From positions 1,302,001-1,366,000 of the forward strand of contig OZ244935.1 in the NCBI GenBank assembly GCA_965222005.1: a stretch of 64,000 nt of DNA. The letters run 5' to 3'. Source of the stretch: CBDCTM01 sp965222005. Its GTDB lineage: Bacteria; Bacteroidota; Bacteroidia; Chitinophagales; Saprospiraceae. Under the pieces are notes generated by a model. It saw only the letters and a list, made by a program, of their open reading frames with translations. It did not search any database and was not told where the DNA came from. The stretch's first letter is position 1. Each line of letters begins with the position of its first letter. The translations under genes and the position numbers were made by a program. Below are positions 34,824-43,709 of the stretch, in pieces.

Positions 34824-36176
34824 TCAAATTCGATCAAAAAGCGAACGGGCATCGGGATATAGCAAACCCTGGCTCATCACCTGCTGTTTGATACCCAATA
34901 AATCCGCAATGGTCGGCACTACATCCGCCGCATCGCCTATCGGATTGGCTTGGCTGCCCACTACCAGGTTGGCATCAATGCCGGGGCCAGCCATCATGGT
35001 AAATATGCGGCGCGAGTTGGCATCCGAGTCGTGGTCGAAGGCATGCCAGTCGTTTTCATCGAGGATGCCGTTGGGCTCCAGATTGCGGCCATGCTCCGGC
35101 ATGATGATGATGGCAGTGCGGCCGGCCATTTCGGGGATTTGAGATTGCACCACATCCCACAGATGCCCTACGGCATGGTCCTGCCGGTGCAGGGCAGCCA
35201 GGTAGCTGGTGAAGCTGGAATGGCAGCTATCGGCGCCGCCCATATTGAGCACCAGCAGTTTGGGTTTGAACCACTTGAGCACTTCAGTAGCATAGCCCAC
35301 AGTAGCGAGATCGCCGTTATCCGTGACGGGCGGAAAGGCAATGCGATCATTGTCGAGCTGATCAAAAACGTGGCGGATGAATTTTTTGATGTCTTCTTTT
35401 TCTTCTTCCGTATTATTCAGGTGCGGCACATCCTGGCCCTGCTGCATGTACATTTGATTGAGGAAGGTGCGCATTTGCTCGATCGGCCTCAATTCCTCAT
35501 CAGGATGAAAAATTTTAAAACCCTTAATATGCTCCTCTCCTCTTTGACTGAAAGTGACAGTGGGCGCAAAAAAATTGGCTCCATAAGGCCAGCCATAATC
35601 CGGGTGGCCAGAGTAATTGAGCAAGGGAGTGGAATTGCCGATGCCATTGCCGATAAACCACACATCGGTTGCTTTGTAGCCTGCATGGCGCCGCAAATAT
35701 TCAAATATTGTGGGCCGGAGAGGGCGCTGTTGCAAACCCTGCGCAGTGGCGTAATGACCAGACACTCCCGTACTAAGGCCGGTATAATGCCCGGTGCCAC
35801 TATCGGTGAAGCGCACTTCGGGAAAGAGCGTACCTTGTAGCTGGAGGGGCGTGTCGAGAATGGTTTCGATAGGCTGCCCGCCGGGTTGCCCGTCAAAAGT
35901 ATCCACGCCATACACGATCTTGATATCGGGCCCGTCTCCGGGCAGCATATTGTAGAGCACATTACCTTCGATGTCCACTCCCTGGCTATCGGCCAGGTAG
36001 CGCTTATACACCGCTTCCTGGTTGCGGACGCCGCCGGCAAATTGTACGAAGATCACATGATCGGCCATCGGGCTGCCGCTTTCGGCGAATAGCCGCCCGG
36101 AAGGTAGCAGGTAGGGAGCTGAGAGGATCCCTGCCGATGTGAGGGCTGCATTTTTTATAAATTTTCTTCTTTGCAT
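34824..36176 (-). CDS. Tat-exported DUF1501-like protein (alkaline-phosphatase superfamily fold)
   Basis: 450 residues. Twin-arginine signal (QRRKFIKNAALTSAGILSAP). The mature protein resembles DUF1501/sulfatase-like proteins: DHVIFVQFAGGVRN near the start, KLLVLNMGGADSCHSSFTSY in the middle, AIIIMPEHGRNLEPN, and a C-terminal DVVPTIADLLGI like phosphatase-fold enzymes. Substrate and metal ligands cannot be assigned. DUF1501 proteins often sit beside DUF1549/PSCyt1 or DUF1800 genes, and both partner types (DUF1549-like and PSCyt1-like) are here. Gap of 27 bases to the next gene, same operon. Confidence 0.8.
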   Translation of the reverse strand: MQRRKFIKNAALTSAGILSAPYLLPSGRLFAESGSPMADHVIFVQFAGGVRNQEAVYKRYLADSQGVDIEGNVLYNMLPGDGPDIKIVYGVDTFDGQPGGQPIETILDTPLQLQGTLFPEVRFTDSGTGHYTGLSTGVSGHYATAQGLQQRPLRPTIFEYLRRHAGYKATDVWFIGNGIGNSTPLLNYSGHPDYGWPYGANFFAPTVTFSQRGEEHIKGFKIFHPDEELRPIEQMRTFLNQMYMQQGQDVPHLNNTEEEKEDIKKFIRHVFDQLDNDRIAFPPVTDNGDLATVGYATEVLKWFKPKLLVLNMGGADSCHSSFTSYLAALHRQDHAVGHLWDVVQSQIPEMAGRTAIIIMPEHGRNLEPNGILDENDWHAFDHDSDANSRRIFTMMAGPGIDANLVVGSQANPIGDAADVVPTIADLLGIKQQVMSQGLLYPDARSLFDRI

Positions 36177-36218
36177 AAAACGCGACTTTTAATAGGTGTT
36201 AGTGAAAGGCTAAGGCGA

Positions 36219-36701
36219 TCAATAATAGTAGTACTCGTTGGAAGTGGCGAACGCATAGTAAACCAGCTGTGGCGTAATCTCTGGCCGGGTGTCGAGATAA
36301 TTGACCCACCAGGTTTGTTCCGCTTCGGAAGGCTCGCGAACGTAGAAGCGGCGGTAGGTTTGGGCGACAAAGGCGGACAAATCGCTGCGCATCTCGGCCA
36401 TATCGGGAATGGAAAGCTCTGGGTCGGTCATCATTTTGGCGATGATCACTTCGTAGGCGATTTGCTTGTCGCCGATGGAACGAATGAGGTCCGACAGATG
36501 GACCATTTCACTGGAGCTGATGCCGCGCTGGTACATATTGGCAAAGGCAATGGAGACAAATTGTTCGACGCTTTTCTGCTTTGTTTTCTCACCACTATTG
36601 GGACTGACCGTCAGATCATTCACTTCGTACACATAGGTTTTTTCTTTGCAGCTCCATACAAGGAGTAGTAGTAGCGAGAGTAGTATTGGATATAATTTCA
36701 T
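36219..36701 (-). CDS. lipoprotein related to the DUF1549-like neighbour
   Basis: 160 residues. Signal peptide and lipobox LLLLLVWSC (Cys about 18). The mature region is helical (SVEQFVSIAFANMYQRGISS, YRRFYVREPSEAEQTWW, ITPQLVYYAFATSNEYYY). It looks like a truncated or half-size version of the DUF1549-like gene next to it: the same helix pattern, with the family-like phrase about motion of a long helix bundle but no heme motif. The function is unknown. It lies between the DUF1501-like and DUF1549-like genes with gaps of about 20-42 bases. Confidence 0.65.
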   Translation of the reverse strand: MKLYPILLSLLLLLVWSCKEKTYVYEVNDLTVSPNSGEKTKQKSVEQFVSIAFANMYQRGISSSEMVHLSDLIRSIGDKQIAYEVIIAKMMTDPELSIPDMAEMRSDLSAFVAQTYRRFYVREPSEAEQTWWVNYLDTRPEITPQLVYYAFATSNEYYYY

Positions 36702-36721
36702 AATGCAAGGTTTTTTAAAAG

Positions 36722-37594
36722 CTATTCGAAATTGGCATATTCATCCGTCACCATCACGGCCTGCAAAACCGGCCTGATATCGCGATGTTGATAAAAATCA
36801 TTGTGCAATGCTTCCACCTCGTGGCTCTCCGGCCTTCTGGACAGTAGCTGCTGATAGACGTAGATGATGAGCCCTTCAAACATTTCGCGGCTATTGGTGA
36901 GGATGCTGATGTAGTCGGCTTTACTTTGCCCGCTTTGGCCAAACAGGCTGGCCGTACCGCCATGCTCAACCATTTCGAAGCCCGCGGCAAATTCGCTATT
37001 GCCGGGAAAGCGCCAGAGCAGATTATCAAAAGAGGCGTTGACAAAGTTGAAGGAGTTCATATTGATCTCATCATACACGCCGTTGTCGATCATACGGGCA
37101 AACAGCTCATGGATTTGAATAGCTCTGGCCTCGAGGTCGCGCCAGCTGTTGATCACCGCGGCTGCTTTTGCTTCACCTTCCTCGCTGCCGCTGCCAAAAT
37201 CGGAAATGGTGGCATCGCTCACCCCTTCGAGGCAGTGGACTTTAGCCAGATTGTAGAGATTGAAGTAAAAGGCGCGCCGATAGCTGGTATCCCCCTCGAT
37301 GAAATCGGTGCTGCTTTGCAGCTTTTGGATGAGCGCGGTACGATGAGCAACAGAAAGCTCGGCATCAATCATGGCTTGCACTTCGCCGTCGAGTTCGGTA
37401 TCAGTAGCCTCGCGGCCGAGCAAATCGATGAAGAGCTTGTTGACATAATGCTGGATGCGGATGCGCGGCACATTGTTGATGGAGGGAGGCTGGTTGTTGT
37501 CCACAAAAATGGTTTCTTTGGAACAACTCCAGGCCAGTGCGATCAATAAAATGCACAGGCAGGTACGAAATCGATTTTTGGTCAAGGTGTTCAT
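36722..37594 (-). CDS. DUF1549-like lipoprotein
   Basis: 290 residues from ATG 37594 (a longer frame from 37612 adds six residues). Lipobox LLIALAWSC (about Cys 24). The block YVNKLFIDLLGREATDTELD with the following R..LI..L..STDFI resembles the DUF1549/PSCyt2 pattern vyLDLtGRlPTpeEv...R..lid.LL.s..f. The C-terminal third (FEGLIIYVYQQLLSRRPESHE) repeats the same type of helix pair. DUF1549 proteins act in extracytoplasmic assemblies in Planctomycetes, with roles poorly known. It is the first gene of the six-gene leftward unit. The 240 bases upstream carry no recognisable promoter. Confidence 0.65.
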   Translation of the reverse strand: MNTLTKNRFRTCLCILLIALAWSCSKETIFVDNNQPPSINNVPRIRIQHYVNKLFIDLLGREATDTELDGEVQAMIDAELSVAHRTALIQKLQSSTDFIEGDTSYRRAFYFNLYNLAKVHCLEGVSDATISDFGSGSEEGEAKAAAVINSWRDLEARAIQIHELFARMIDNGVYDEINMNSFNFVNASFDNLLWRFPGNSEFAAGFEMVEHGGTASLFGQSGQSKADYISILTNSREMFEGLIIYVYQQLLSRRPESHEVEALHNDFYQHRDIRPVLQAVMVTDEYANFE

Positions 37595-37852
37595 AAAGTG
37601 ACGGATTATCATTCAGTCGAATGATGGGTTTTCTAAAAAAAATCACTTTATGAGTGTTGCCGGCAGGGCAATGGATAAGCAATTGCAACAATTGCTATTT
37701 GTTATCAATAGAGAGGGTGGTTGTAAAAAGGGAAAACAAAACCAAATTGCAGGCAGGGTATAGTAGTAACGCCTTCTAAAGGCATAAATTATATACTAAT
37801 ATCAAAAATTTAAAAAAAGGATGTATTCACCGCCTGTATCATCACCCACGTA

Positions 37853-38311
37853 TCAGCCAAACATAGCTCCGCCGATTAGTGCAAAGATGAGGGCAATAGC
37901 ATAGAAGATGAGCATGATGAGGGTAAGAATTCCAATAAACTTGTAGTAAGATTTGATGTTGGAGAAAGAACCCGTAAGCGCTATTTCATCTTCATTTTGC
38001 AAGGCAATATTCATTTTGCTAGCGAATCGGTACAGGTACATGGTTGGGAAAAAGCCAATCAATACAGCCACTAAAAAATAAGCCGTGATAAGCCCGGAAG
38101 GTATCATTTCTGCTCCGGGTATATCGGCCATCATAAAGCTCATAAAGGCACCTGCAAATAGTCCAAGCAGCATAAATAAGCCGAGCATGACAAAGCTCAA
38201 GATCGCCAGAAAGCGAGCCCATTTGGCTGTTTCTTTCAGATAGCCTCTGGATTCGTGATTAAGATGAAGCCCTTCAGCGAAATTGGTGTCGAGTGGTTGG
38301 TTGGTTTCCAT
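37853..38311 (-). CDS. DUF5362-like membrane protein
   Basis: 152 residues from ATG 38311 (longer frames upstream overlap the terminator of yqeY). Three hydrophobic segments (about 33-60, 74-98, 120-148; FLAILSFVMLGLFMLLGLF, AYFLVAVLIGFFPTMYLY, IGILTLIMLIFYAIALIFAL). The loop FASKMNIALQNEDEIALTGS resembles DUF5362, a Bacteroidota family of unknown function. Single gene behind a terminator. Confidence 0.75.
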   Translation of the reverse strand: METNQPLDTNFAEGLHLNHESRGYLKETAKWARFLAILSFVMLGLFMLLGLFAGAFMSFMMADIPGAEMIPSGLITAYFLVAVLIGFFPTMYLYRFASKMNIALQNEDEIALTGSFSNIKSYYKFIGILTLIMLIFYAIALIFALIGGAMFG

Positions 38312-38379
38312 TTTATGTTTGTATTTGGTGAAGAGGTAAAGTCTAATGTAATAAAAAGACGACAATCGTTCAAAAAACC

Positions 38380-38416
38380 GGCAAACCCGCCCCTCCGTCT
38401 GGCAGGCGGGTTTGCC
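38380..38416 (-). terminator. rho-independent terminator of yqeY
   Basis: A 12-bp perfect stem (GGCAAACCCGCC at 38380-38391 with its complement at 38405-38416) is followed on the minus strand by GGTTTTTTG. It lies 30 bases past the yqeY stop. Confidence 0.8.
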
Positions 38417-38445
38417 GCTTGCAGCCAATTGATGGACAGAGAAAA

Positions 38446-38895
38446 CTATTCGCTCAACAGCTTTTTGACCACCATCGAAATGGCCTTTCCATCGGCCCGG
38501 CCGGCCAATTGCTTAGCGGCTACGCCCATCACCTTGCCCATGTCGCGCATGCTGCTGGCACCCGTTTGCGCTACGATAGTGCGCAGCTCGGCTTCCAAAT
38601 CCGCTTCGCTCATCTGCTCCGGCAGGTATCTTTCGATCACCTCAATCTCCTCCCGCTCCGTTTTGGCCAAATCCTCCCGCTGCTGCTTTTCGTATATGTC
38701 GAGGCTGTCGCGCCGCTGCTTGACCAGCTTTTGCAGCAGCTTAATTTCCAGTTCGCCAGTCATCTCCTGGCCGCTACCATCGGTTTTGGCGAGTAGCAAA
38801 GCTGCTTTGATGGCTCGCAAGCCGCGCAGGCCTGCCTGATCTTTGGCCTTCATGGCCGTCTTGAGGTCGTTGCTTATTTTTTGCTCTAAAGTCAT
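38446..38895 (-). CDS. yqeY: GatB/YqeY-domain protein
   Basis: 149 residues from ATG 38895 (MTLEQKISNDLKTAMKAKDQ). It covers the whole YqeY family: RGLRAIKAALLLAKTDGS, ETEEL-type central helix (IEVIERYLPEQMSEADLEAE), and MRDMGKVMGVAAKQLAGRADG near the end, which resembles the C-terminal tail domain of GatB. It probably binds tRNA or amidotransferase-like partners; the cellular role is unsettled. Monocistronic with its own terminator. Confidence 0.9.
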   Translation of the reverse strand: MTLEQKISNDLKTAMKAKDQAGLRGLRAIKAALLLAKTDGSGQEMTGELEIKLLQKLVKQRRDSLDIYEKQQREDLAKTEREEIEVIERYLPEQMSEADLEAELRTIVAQTGASSMRDMGKVMGVAAKQLAGRADGKAISMVVKKLLSE

Positions 38896-39011
38896 GTGAA
38901 TGTATTTTGTATAGCAACACAAAGGTACATACATTCGTTCAACTCCATCCATTCATAAAAGTGCCTATGAATGTGTTGGATAATTCCCCTATCTTTACTA
39001 TACCGCGCTTT

Positions 39012-39043
39012 GCCAAGCCTTGTGCATACACATAAAGCTTGGC
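39012..39043 (+). promoter_or_regulatory. structured leader of the 39078 gene
   Basis: GCCAAGC (39012-39018) pairs with GCTTGGC (39037-39043), with an inner TGTG/CACA stem, 34 bases before the start codon. It could be a leader hairpin affecting translation or an operator. Supported only by sequence symmetry. Confidence 0.35.
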
Positions 39044-39077
39044 GGCTTGAAGTATAGCTGCCGCTTATTCCAAAAAC

Positions 39078-42000
39078 ATGTACCCATACCGCTATATCCT
39101 AATCCTGCTAATACTAATACCCACCTCCCCCCAGGCACAGGTCTTTATGCACGTGGATTCGACGATCGCTCCTACCGGAGAAGTCTTTAGTGATATTGGT
39201 TATTATGACACCGAAAATTGCCAAAACACAACTTTGGGAACATTTTTTCCTGCCGATATCCAGGATTTGGCTATAGCCCCCCACGGCACTATTTACTGCT
39301 ACGGATCCAATGATATTGTATCGGGATTAAATAGTGTGGTTGGCGTTGATAACCTAGGAAACGGAATCTTACGCTACCACCCTTCCGTCCCCTACGACAG
39401 CACCATCGCTGGCATGACCTGCGATGAGGCGGGCAATCTATACCTGGCCGGGAAAGGGATATGGCGGGTCAACACCAGCCTGCAGGCCACCTACCTGGGT
39501 GATTTGCCTGCTGCTATGCAGTGCCGGGGCGATATAAGCTGGTGGAAGGGGCAGCTCATCCTGACCTCTGTTGGTCATCAGCTCGTAGCGGTAGATTTGC
39601 AGGATTTGGCCAACAGTCAGGTGTTGATGGACTTCCCTGCCGGCATCGATCCTATACATGGCCTGGCGGTATTTAATATCCATTGCGACAGCACACTTGT
39701 CTATGCCGTTGGCAAAAGCCAGGAGGGCTCCACGGTATATCTGCTGGATATAGACAATCAGAGTCTTTCTGAGGTTTGCGATACCGACATTCCCATGATG
39801 GGGGCCGCTACCGATAGTGAATGTGCTATTCCGGCCTGCGAAGTGTGGGTCGATCTGGATGCCGATGACAATTCGGGAGCCGGAGGACTGGACTTTGCCG
39901 GCCGGCCAAGCTGCGTGCCACCACTCGCTGTGGTCGATGACGATGCTTCCGTTTTTTCGACCCTGCAACGCATCGATTCCGTCACACTCAGCCTGCAGGA
40001 CATACTGGATGCCGGAAGCGAGCTGCTCCGCTACACGGGTACGGGAAGTGCTGTAGGGATCAGTGGTAACAATTCAGTGCGTTTGGTCATATACCACAAC
40101 AGCACTTCAACTTTGACCGACTTTGCGGATGCCTTGCGCGAAGTGGTTTATGACAACCTGGCTCCTGTTCCCAGCTACGGCAGCCGAACAATTGAAGTAG
40201 TGGCTTATGAGTATCGGTCGGAGGGGCAATCGGCAGTGGCTACCCTTACATTGGGTCCGCCCCAATTTAGCTGGAGTGCCGACATGACGGAACCCCACTG
40301 CTTTGGCTTCAATGACGGAGCAATAGGGCTGACCATATCGGGAGGAGAAGCACCTTATGCCCTTAGTTGGGCAGTAGGTAGCCAGACCAATCCGGCCACT
40401 GCCCTGGCTTCCGGTAGTCACACTTTTACTATTACCGATGCAAAAGGTTGTACACACACAGATAGTATTTATCTGCTCCAGCCCGATACCCTGGCTGCCG
40501 AAATCCTGTATGCCGGAACGTCCGCTATCTGTGGAGATATTGCCCAATTGGAGGCAAGGGCTTTGGGTGGTACAGCGCCTTTTTTGTATAGCTGGAATAC
40601 CGGCGCAAATGGCCCGGTGTTGACCAACCAGCCTGCCGGTACTTATGCAGTGCAAGTGGAAGATGCACATGGCTGTATCGCTACAGATAGCTTGAGCATA
40701 GAGGCAGGTTCGCCCGTTTGGGTAACACAACAGGAGGAGCTTTGCGAAGGAGAACAGTTTAATTTTCAGGGAAATGCAATCAGCACGGATACCAGCTTTT
40801 GCCTTAGCTATACCCTGGCTTCGGGCTGCGATTCTACTTTTTGCCTGGATGTGCATTTTACGGATACTGTAATGCTGATTGAATACAGAGAGTTGTGTGC
40901 CGGAGATACACTCGTCGTTTTTGGAGAAACGATTAGCAGCGACCATACCCTTTGCGTGGTGTATAGCGGAGTCGATGGTTGTGATTCCACCTACTGCCTG
41001 GTGGCCACCTTTTCAAAACCCGAAAGTTGGTTCAATGACAGCCTGTGCCTGGGCGCAGCCTATGATTTTGGTGGGCAATTGCTTACACAGGCCGGTATCT
41101 ATCAAGATACTTTGCTGGCCGTCAATGGCTGTGATAGTATCATCCACCTGGAGCTGAGCGAAGTACAGCCCCAGGCTATTGATTTTGAGCTGATGGGTTC
41201 GCTCTGCAAGGAGGGCCTGGTGACTATACATGGCGGATTATTCAATAGCTATTGGTGGTCCACAGGAGATACCTCTGCTGCGATTGAAGTGATTGTTCCT
41301 GGCCTGTACCTGCTGCAAGCCAGGGATGCCGATGGCTGTGAAGTGACGGATTCTGTATTTATAGATGAGCCTGTGCTGGAAGCTATCTTCGATATAGTGG
41401 AGCCCTCCTGCTATGACTATACCGATGGCTTTATTGAGGTAGAAGCCATGATGGGAGGTAATCCGCCTTACCAATACAGTCTCAATGGTCAACCTTTCCA
41501 GGCTGAGCCCGTATTTACAGGGCTGGGGGCCGGAAGCTACGAACTGCTGGTAGAAGATGCGGAGGGTTGCCACCTTCAGGAGAGAATCCTGCTCACCCAA
41601 CCTCCGGCCGGAACAGTTTCGGCCGGAACAGACCATAACATTAAGCTGGGAGAAGCAGTTAAGCTGGCCGCAACAAGCAATTTGCCCAATCCGAGCATAC
41701 AATGGCTGCCTCCGGATTTTTTGGATTGCACTACCTGCCTCACAACCATCAGCGAACCACTGACTACCACAGTGTATCAACTAATTGTAAGCGATGAAAA
41801 CGGATGTACCGCTACCGATTCGGTTACTATCCATGTAAGCACCATCTCCGATGTGTTTATTCCCAACATCTTCAGCCCCAATGGCGATGGCATCAACGAT
41901 CACTTCACCATTTTTGCCGGGGTATCCATAACACAAATAGCTATATTGAGGATATACAACCGCTGGGGGGCGCTGGTATTTGAAGCAAAGAATACCTCAG

Positions 42001-42140
42001 CCAACAAGGCGCACAGTGGTTGGGATGGTTACTATAAAGGCAAACCGATGCCGTCTGGAGTATATACCTACTACGCCTTGCTGAGGCGGCTAGATGGCGC
42101 TACCGAAGTGAAAAAAGGGGAGGTAACATTGGTTCGGTAA
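39078..42140 (+). CDS. large CHU_C/SprB-type T9SS surface protein, paralog A
   Basis: 1020 residues. Signal peptide MYPYRYILILLILIPTSPQAQ. Residues about 25-265 are a propeller-like part (GVDNLGNGILRY, AGKGIWRVN, GDLPAAMQCRGDI). A cadherin-like region follows (about 275-400), then SprB-type repeats (LTISGGEAPYALSW, LGGTAPFLYSWNTGANG), two Cys-rich repeats with LCEGEQFNFQG and CAGDTLVVFGE, another SprB unit, and CHU_C (FIPNIFSPNGDGINDHFTI ... GWDGYYKGKPMPSGVYTYY). It is closely paralogous over its whole length to the protein encoded at 45086-48019. Predicted to be exported by T9SS to the cell surface, possibly as an adhesin. Confidence 0.9.
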   Translation: MYPYRYILILLILIPTSPQAQVFMHVDSTIAPTGEVFSDIGYYDTENCQNTTLGTFFPADIQDLAIAPHGTIYCYGSNDIVSGLNSVVGVDNLGNGILRYHPSVPYDSTIAGMTCDEAGNLYLAGKGIWRVNTSLQATYLGDLPAAMQCRGDISWWKGQLILTSVGHQLVAVDLQDLANSQVLMDFPAGIDPIHGLAVFNIHCDSTLVYAVGKSQEGSTVYLLDIDNQSLSEVCDTDIPMMGAATDSECAIPACEVWVDLDADDNSGAGGLDFAGRPSCVPPLAVVDDDASVFSTLQRIDSVTLSLQDILDAGSELLRYTGTGSAVGISGNNSVRLVIYHNSTSTLTDFADALREVVYDNLAPVPSYGSRTIEVVAYEYRSEGQSAVATLTLGPPQFSWSADMTEPHCFGFNDGAIGLTISGGEAPYALSWAVGSQTNPATALASGSHTFTITDAKGCTHTDSIYLLQPDTLAAEILYAGTSAICGDIAQLEARALGGTAPFLYSWNTGANGPVLTNQPAGTYAVQVEDAHGCIATDSLSIEAGSPVWVTQQEELCEGEQFNFQGNAISTDTSFCLSYTLASGCDSTFCLDVHFTDTVMLIEYRELCAGDTLVVFGETISSDHTLCVVYSGVDGCDSTYCLVATFSKPESWFNDSLCLGAAYDFGGQLLTQAGIYQDTLLAVNGCDSIIHLELSEVQPQAIDFELMGSLCKEGLVTIHGGLFNSYWWSTGDTSAAIEVIVPGLYLLQARDADGCEVTDSVFIDEPVLEAIFDIVEPSCYDYTDGFIEVEAMMGGNPPYQYSLNGQPFQAEPVFTGLGAGSYELLVEDAEGCHLQERILLTQPPAGTVSAGTDHNIKLGEAVKLAATSNLPNPSIQWLPPDFLDCTTCLTTISEPLTTTVYQLIVSDENGCTATDSVTIHVSTISDVFIPNIFSPNGDGINDHFTIFAGVSITQIAILRIYNRWGALVFEAKNTSANKAHSGWDGYYKGKPMPSGVYTYYALLRRLDGATEVKKGEVTLVR

Positions 42141-42151
42141 TAGATTTCTTT

Positions 42152-42175
42152 GTTCTTTTTGGCGGCAAAAAGAAC
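42152..42175 (+). terminator. terminator of paralog A
   Basis: A perfect 10-bp stem, GTTCTTTTTG (42152-42161) and CAAAAAGAAC (42166-42175), around a GCGG loop, 12 bases beyond the stop. The arms carry their own T- and A-runs, so it could work in both directions. Confidence 0.6.
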
Positions 42176-42190
42176 CCCACCTTCGGCCGG

Positions 42191-42858
42191 GCAGGCAAAT
42201 ATAATAGCCATAAATTCGGCCTTATAGCTTTTACCGTTGAGAAATTCAAATGCGGGAGTGCATAAAGAGCGATCCGCGAGTGAAGCCGCCAGCGAAAAAC
42301 CACCGCGTTCAAAGCCGGAATCACCAAGAGGCTGAACGGCTCGGATCGTGAGCGCAGGGGCATTTGAATTTTAGGTAAAAGATATAAAGCCTTGCTCTTT
42401 TGCTACTTTTGGAGCAAGCCAAAAGTAGAGGATAAATAGTTTAGAATAGACATCTATGTTCTTTTTGGCGGCAGAGAAAAGACTTTATGCCTATTGCCTG
42501 CCGGCAGCCTTCATTACATCGAGGCAGAAAAATGAAGAGGCCTGAGCGTGCAGCAAAAAGCATTTATTTGTCAATAGTTTTCTTTGTTTTTAAATAATGG
42601 TAAGACTTGCCTCTACCTGGCAACAGCAGTTAGACAGGTCCGGCGGGCTACTTTTGCAGTCGCTCAAAAGTAACCAAAACGCTTGCCCAAAAAAACTCCC
42701 TCCGGTCAAACAGTTTTTGGGCGGGCATCCCATCCCTGAATTGCGCAGAGGGGACTTTATTCGGTTTGCTTCAAACAGTATTTGCCATTGCATTGCAAAG
42801 CCCTTCTTAACGCCAGCCCAGCTTAGGCCGATAGATTGGCGCTGCTGTGTGGTGGCTG
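42191..42858. repeat. 668-bp tandem repeat, unit 1
   Basis: First of two nearly identical head-to-tail units; offset between units is exactly 668 at both the start (GCAGGCAAAT) and near the end (TTAGGCCG). Unit 1 and unit 2 differ at only a few bases over about 640. Contains stem-forming sequence (CTTTTGG / CCAAAAG). It encodes only the short ORF-like frame that recurs in unit 2 and has no recognised domain. The 42141-43705 gap contains this array, a partial third unit and a gene remnant. Confidence 0.9.
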
Positions 42859-43522
42859 GCAGGCAAATATAATAGCCATAAATTCGGCCTTATAGCTTTT
42901 ACCGTTGAGAAATTCAAATGCGGGAGTGCATAAAGAGCGATCCGCAAGTGAAGCCGCCAGCGAGAAACCACCGCGTTCAAAGCCGGAATCACCAAGAGGC
43001 TGAACGGCTCGGATCGTGAGCGCATGGGCATTTGAATTTTAGGTAAAAGATATAAAGCCTTGCTCTTTTGCTACTTTTGGAGCAAGCCAAAAGTAGAGGA
43101 TAAATAGTTTAGAATAGACATCTATGTTCTTTTTGGCGGCAGAGAAAAGACTTTATGCCTATTGCCTGCCGGCAGCCTTCATTACATCGAGGCAGAAAAA
43201 TGAAGAGGCCTGAGCGTGCAGCAAAAAGCATTTATTTGTCAATAGTTTTCTTTGTTTTTAAATAATGGTAAGACTTGCCTCTACCTGGCAACAGCAGTTA
43301 GACAGGTCCGGCGGGCTACTTTTGCAGTCGCTCAAAAGTAACCAAAACGCTTGCCCAAAAAAACTCCCTCCGGTCAAACAGTTTTTGGGCGGGCATCCCA
43401 TCCCTGAATTGCGCAGAGGGGACTTTATTCGGTTTGCTTCAAACAGTATTTGCCATTGCATTGCAAAGCCCTTCTTAACGCCAGCCCAGCTTAGGCCGGA
43501 AGTTTGGCGAGGTTGCGCGGTG
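42859..43522. repeat. 668-bp tandem repeat, unit 2
   Basis: Second unit of the array, nearly identical to unit 1 up to 43498, after which the sequence diverges (GGAAGTTTGGCGAGG). A short, worn third start (GCAGGCAT ... TTATGGCTTTTACC) follows at 43523-43567. A diverged part of the same family occurs at 10.7 kb. Confidence 0.9.
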
Positions 43523-43592
43523 GCAGGCATAGATAGTAGTCATAAATTCGGCCTTATGGCTTTTACCTAAAATTCAAATATCCAATACCTTT

Positions 43593-43675
43593 GACAACCA
43601 CTGCCTCACCGTACTGCCGAACAACAGGCTGTGAAAAAAGGTAGTGTAACACTGGCCCAACAAAAAAAACTGTAA
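43593..43675 (+). pseudogene. possible remnant of an SprB/CHU_C-type gene end
   Basis: Two short peptides in different frames: DNHCLTVLPNN (43593-43625), like the SprB-gene phrase NYCLTVLSNNG at about 52000, and VKKGSVTLAQ (43631-43660), like the C-terminal VKKGEVTLVR of paralog A. The DNA GTGAAAAAAGG followed by GTAACA matches that of paralog A directly. Low confidence: the stretches are short. Confidence 0.35.
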
Positions 43676-43683
43676 AATATTTG

Positions 43684-43709
43684 TTTGATTTAATGTTATT
43701 TGTTATACT
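43684..43709 (+). promoter_or_regulatory. promoter of paralog B split by the insertion sequence
   Basis: TTTG at 43684-43687 and, 16 bases later, TATACT (43704-43709). Joining this to TG at 45043-45044 beyond the element and one target copy gives TATACTTG, one mismatch from TAnnTTTG, 41 bases before ATG 45086. The element therefore appears to cut the -7 box of the downstream gene. Inference. Confidence 0.45.

Noticed and set aside
42191..43567. CRISPR-like array
   Set aside because: Units are 668 bp with no short repeat-spacer pattern and no cas genes.
42597..43570. Identical short ORF (about 90-100 codons) in each unit of the tandem repeat
   Set aside because: No known domain; the frame is lost in the diverged copy at 10.7 kb, so repeat sequence is the simpler explanation.
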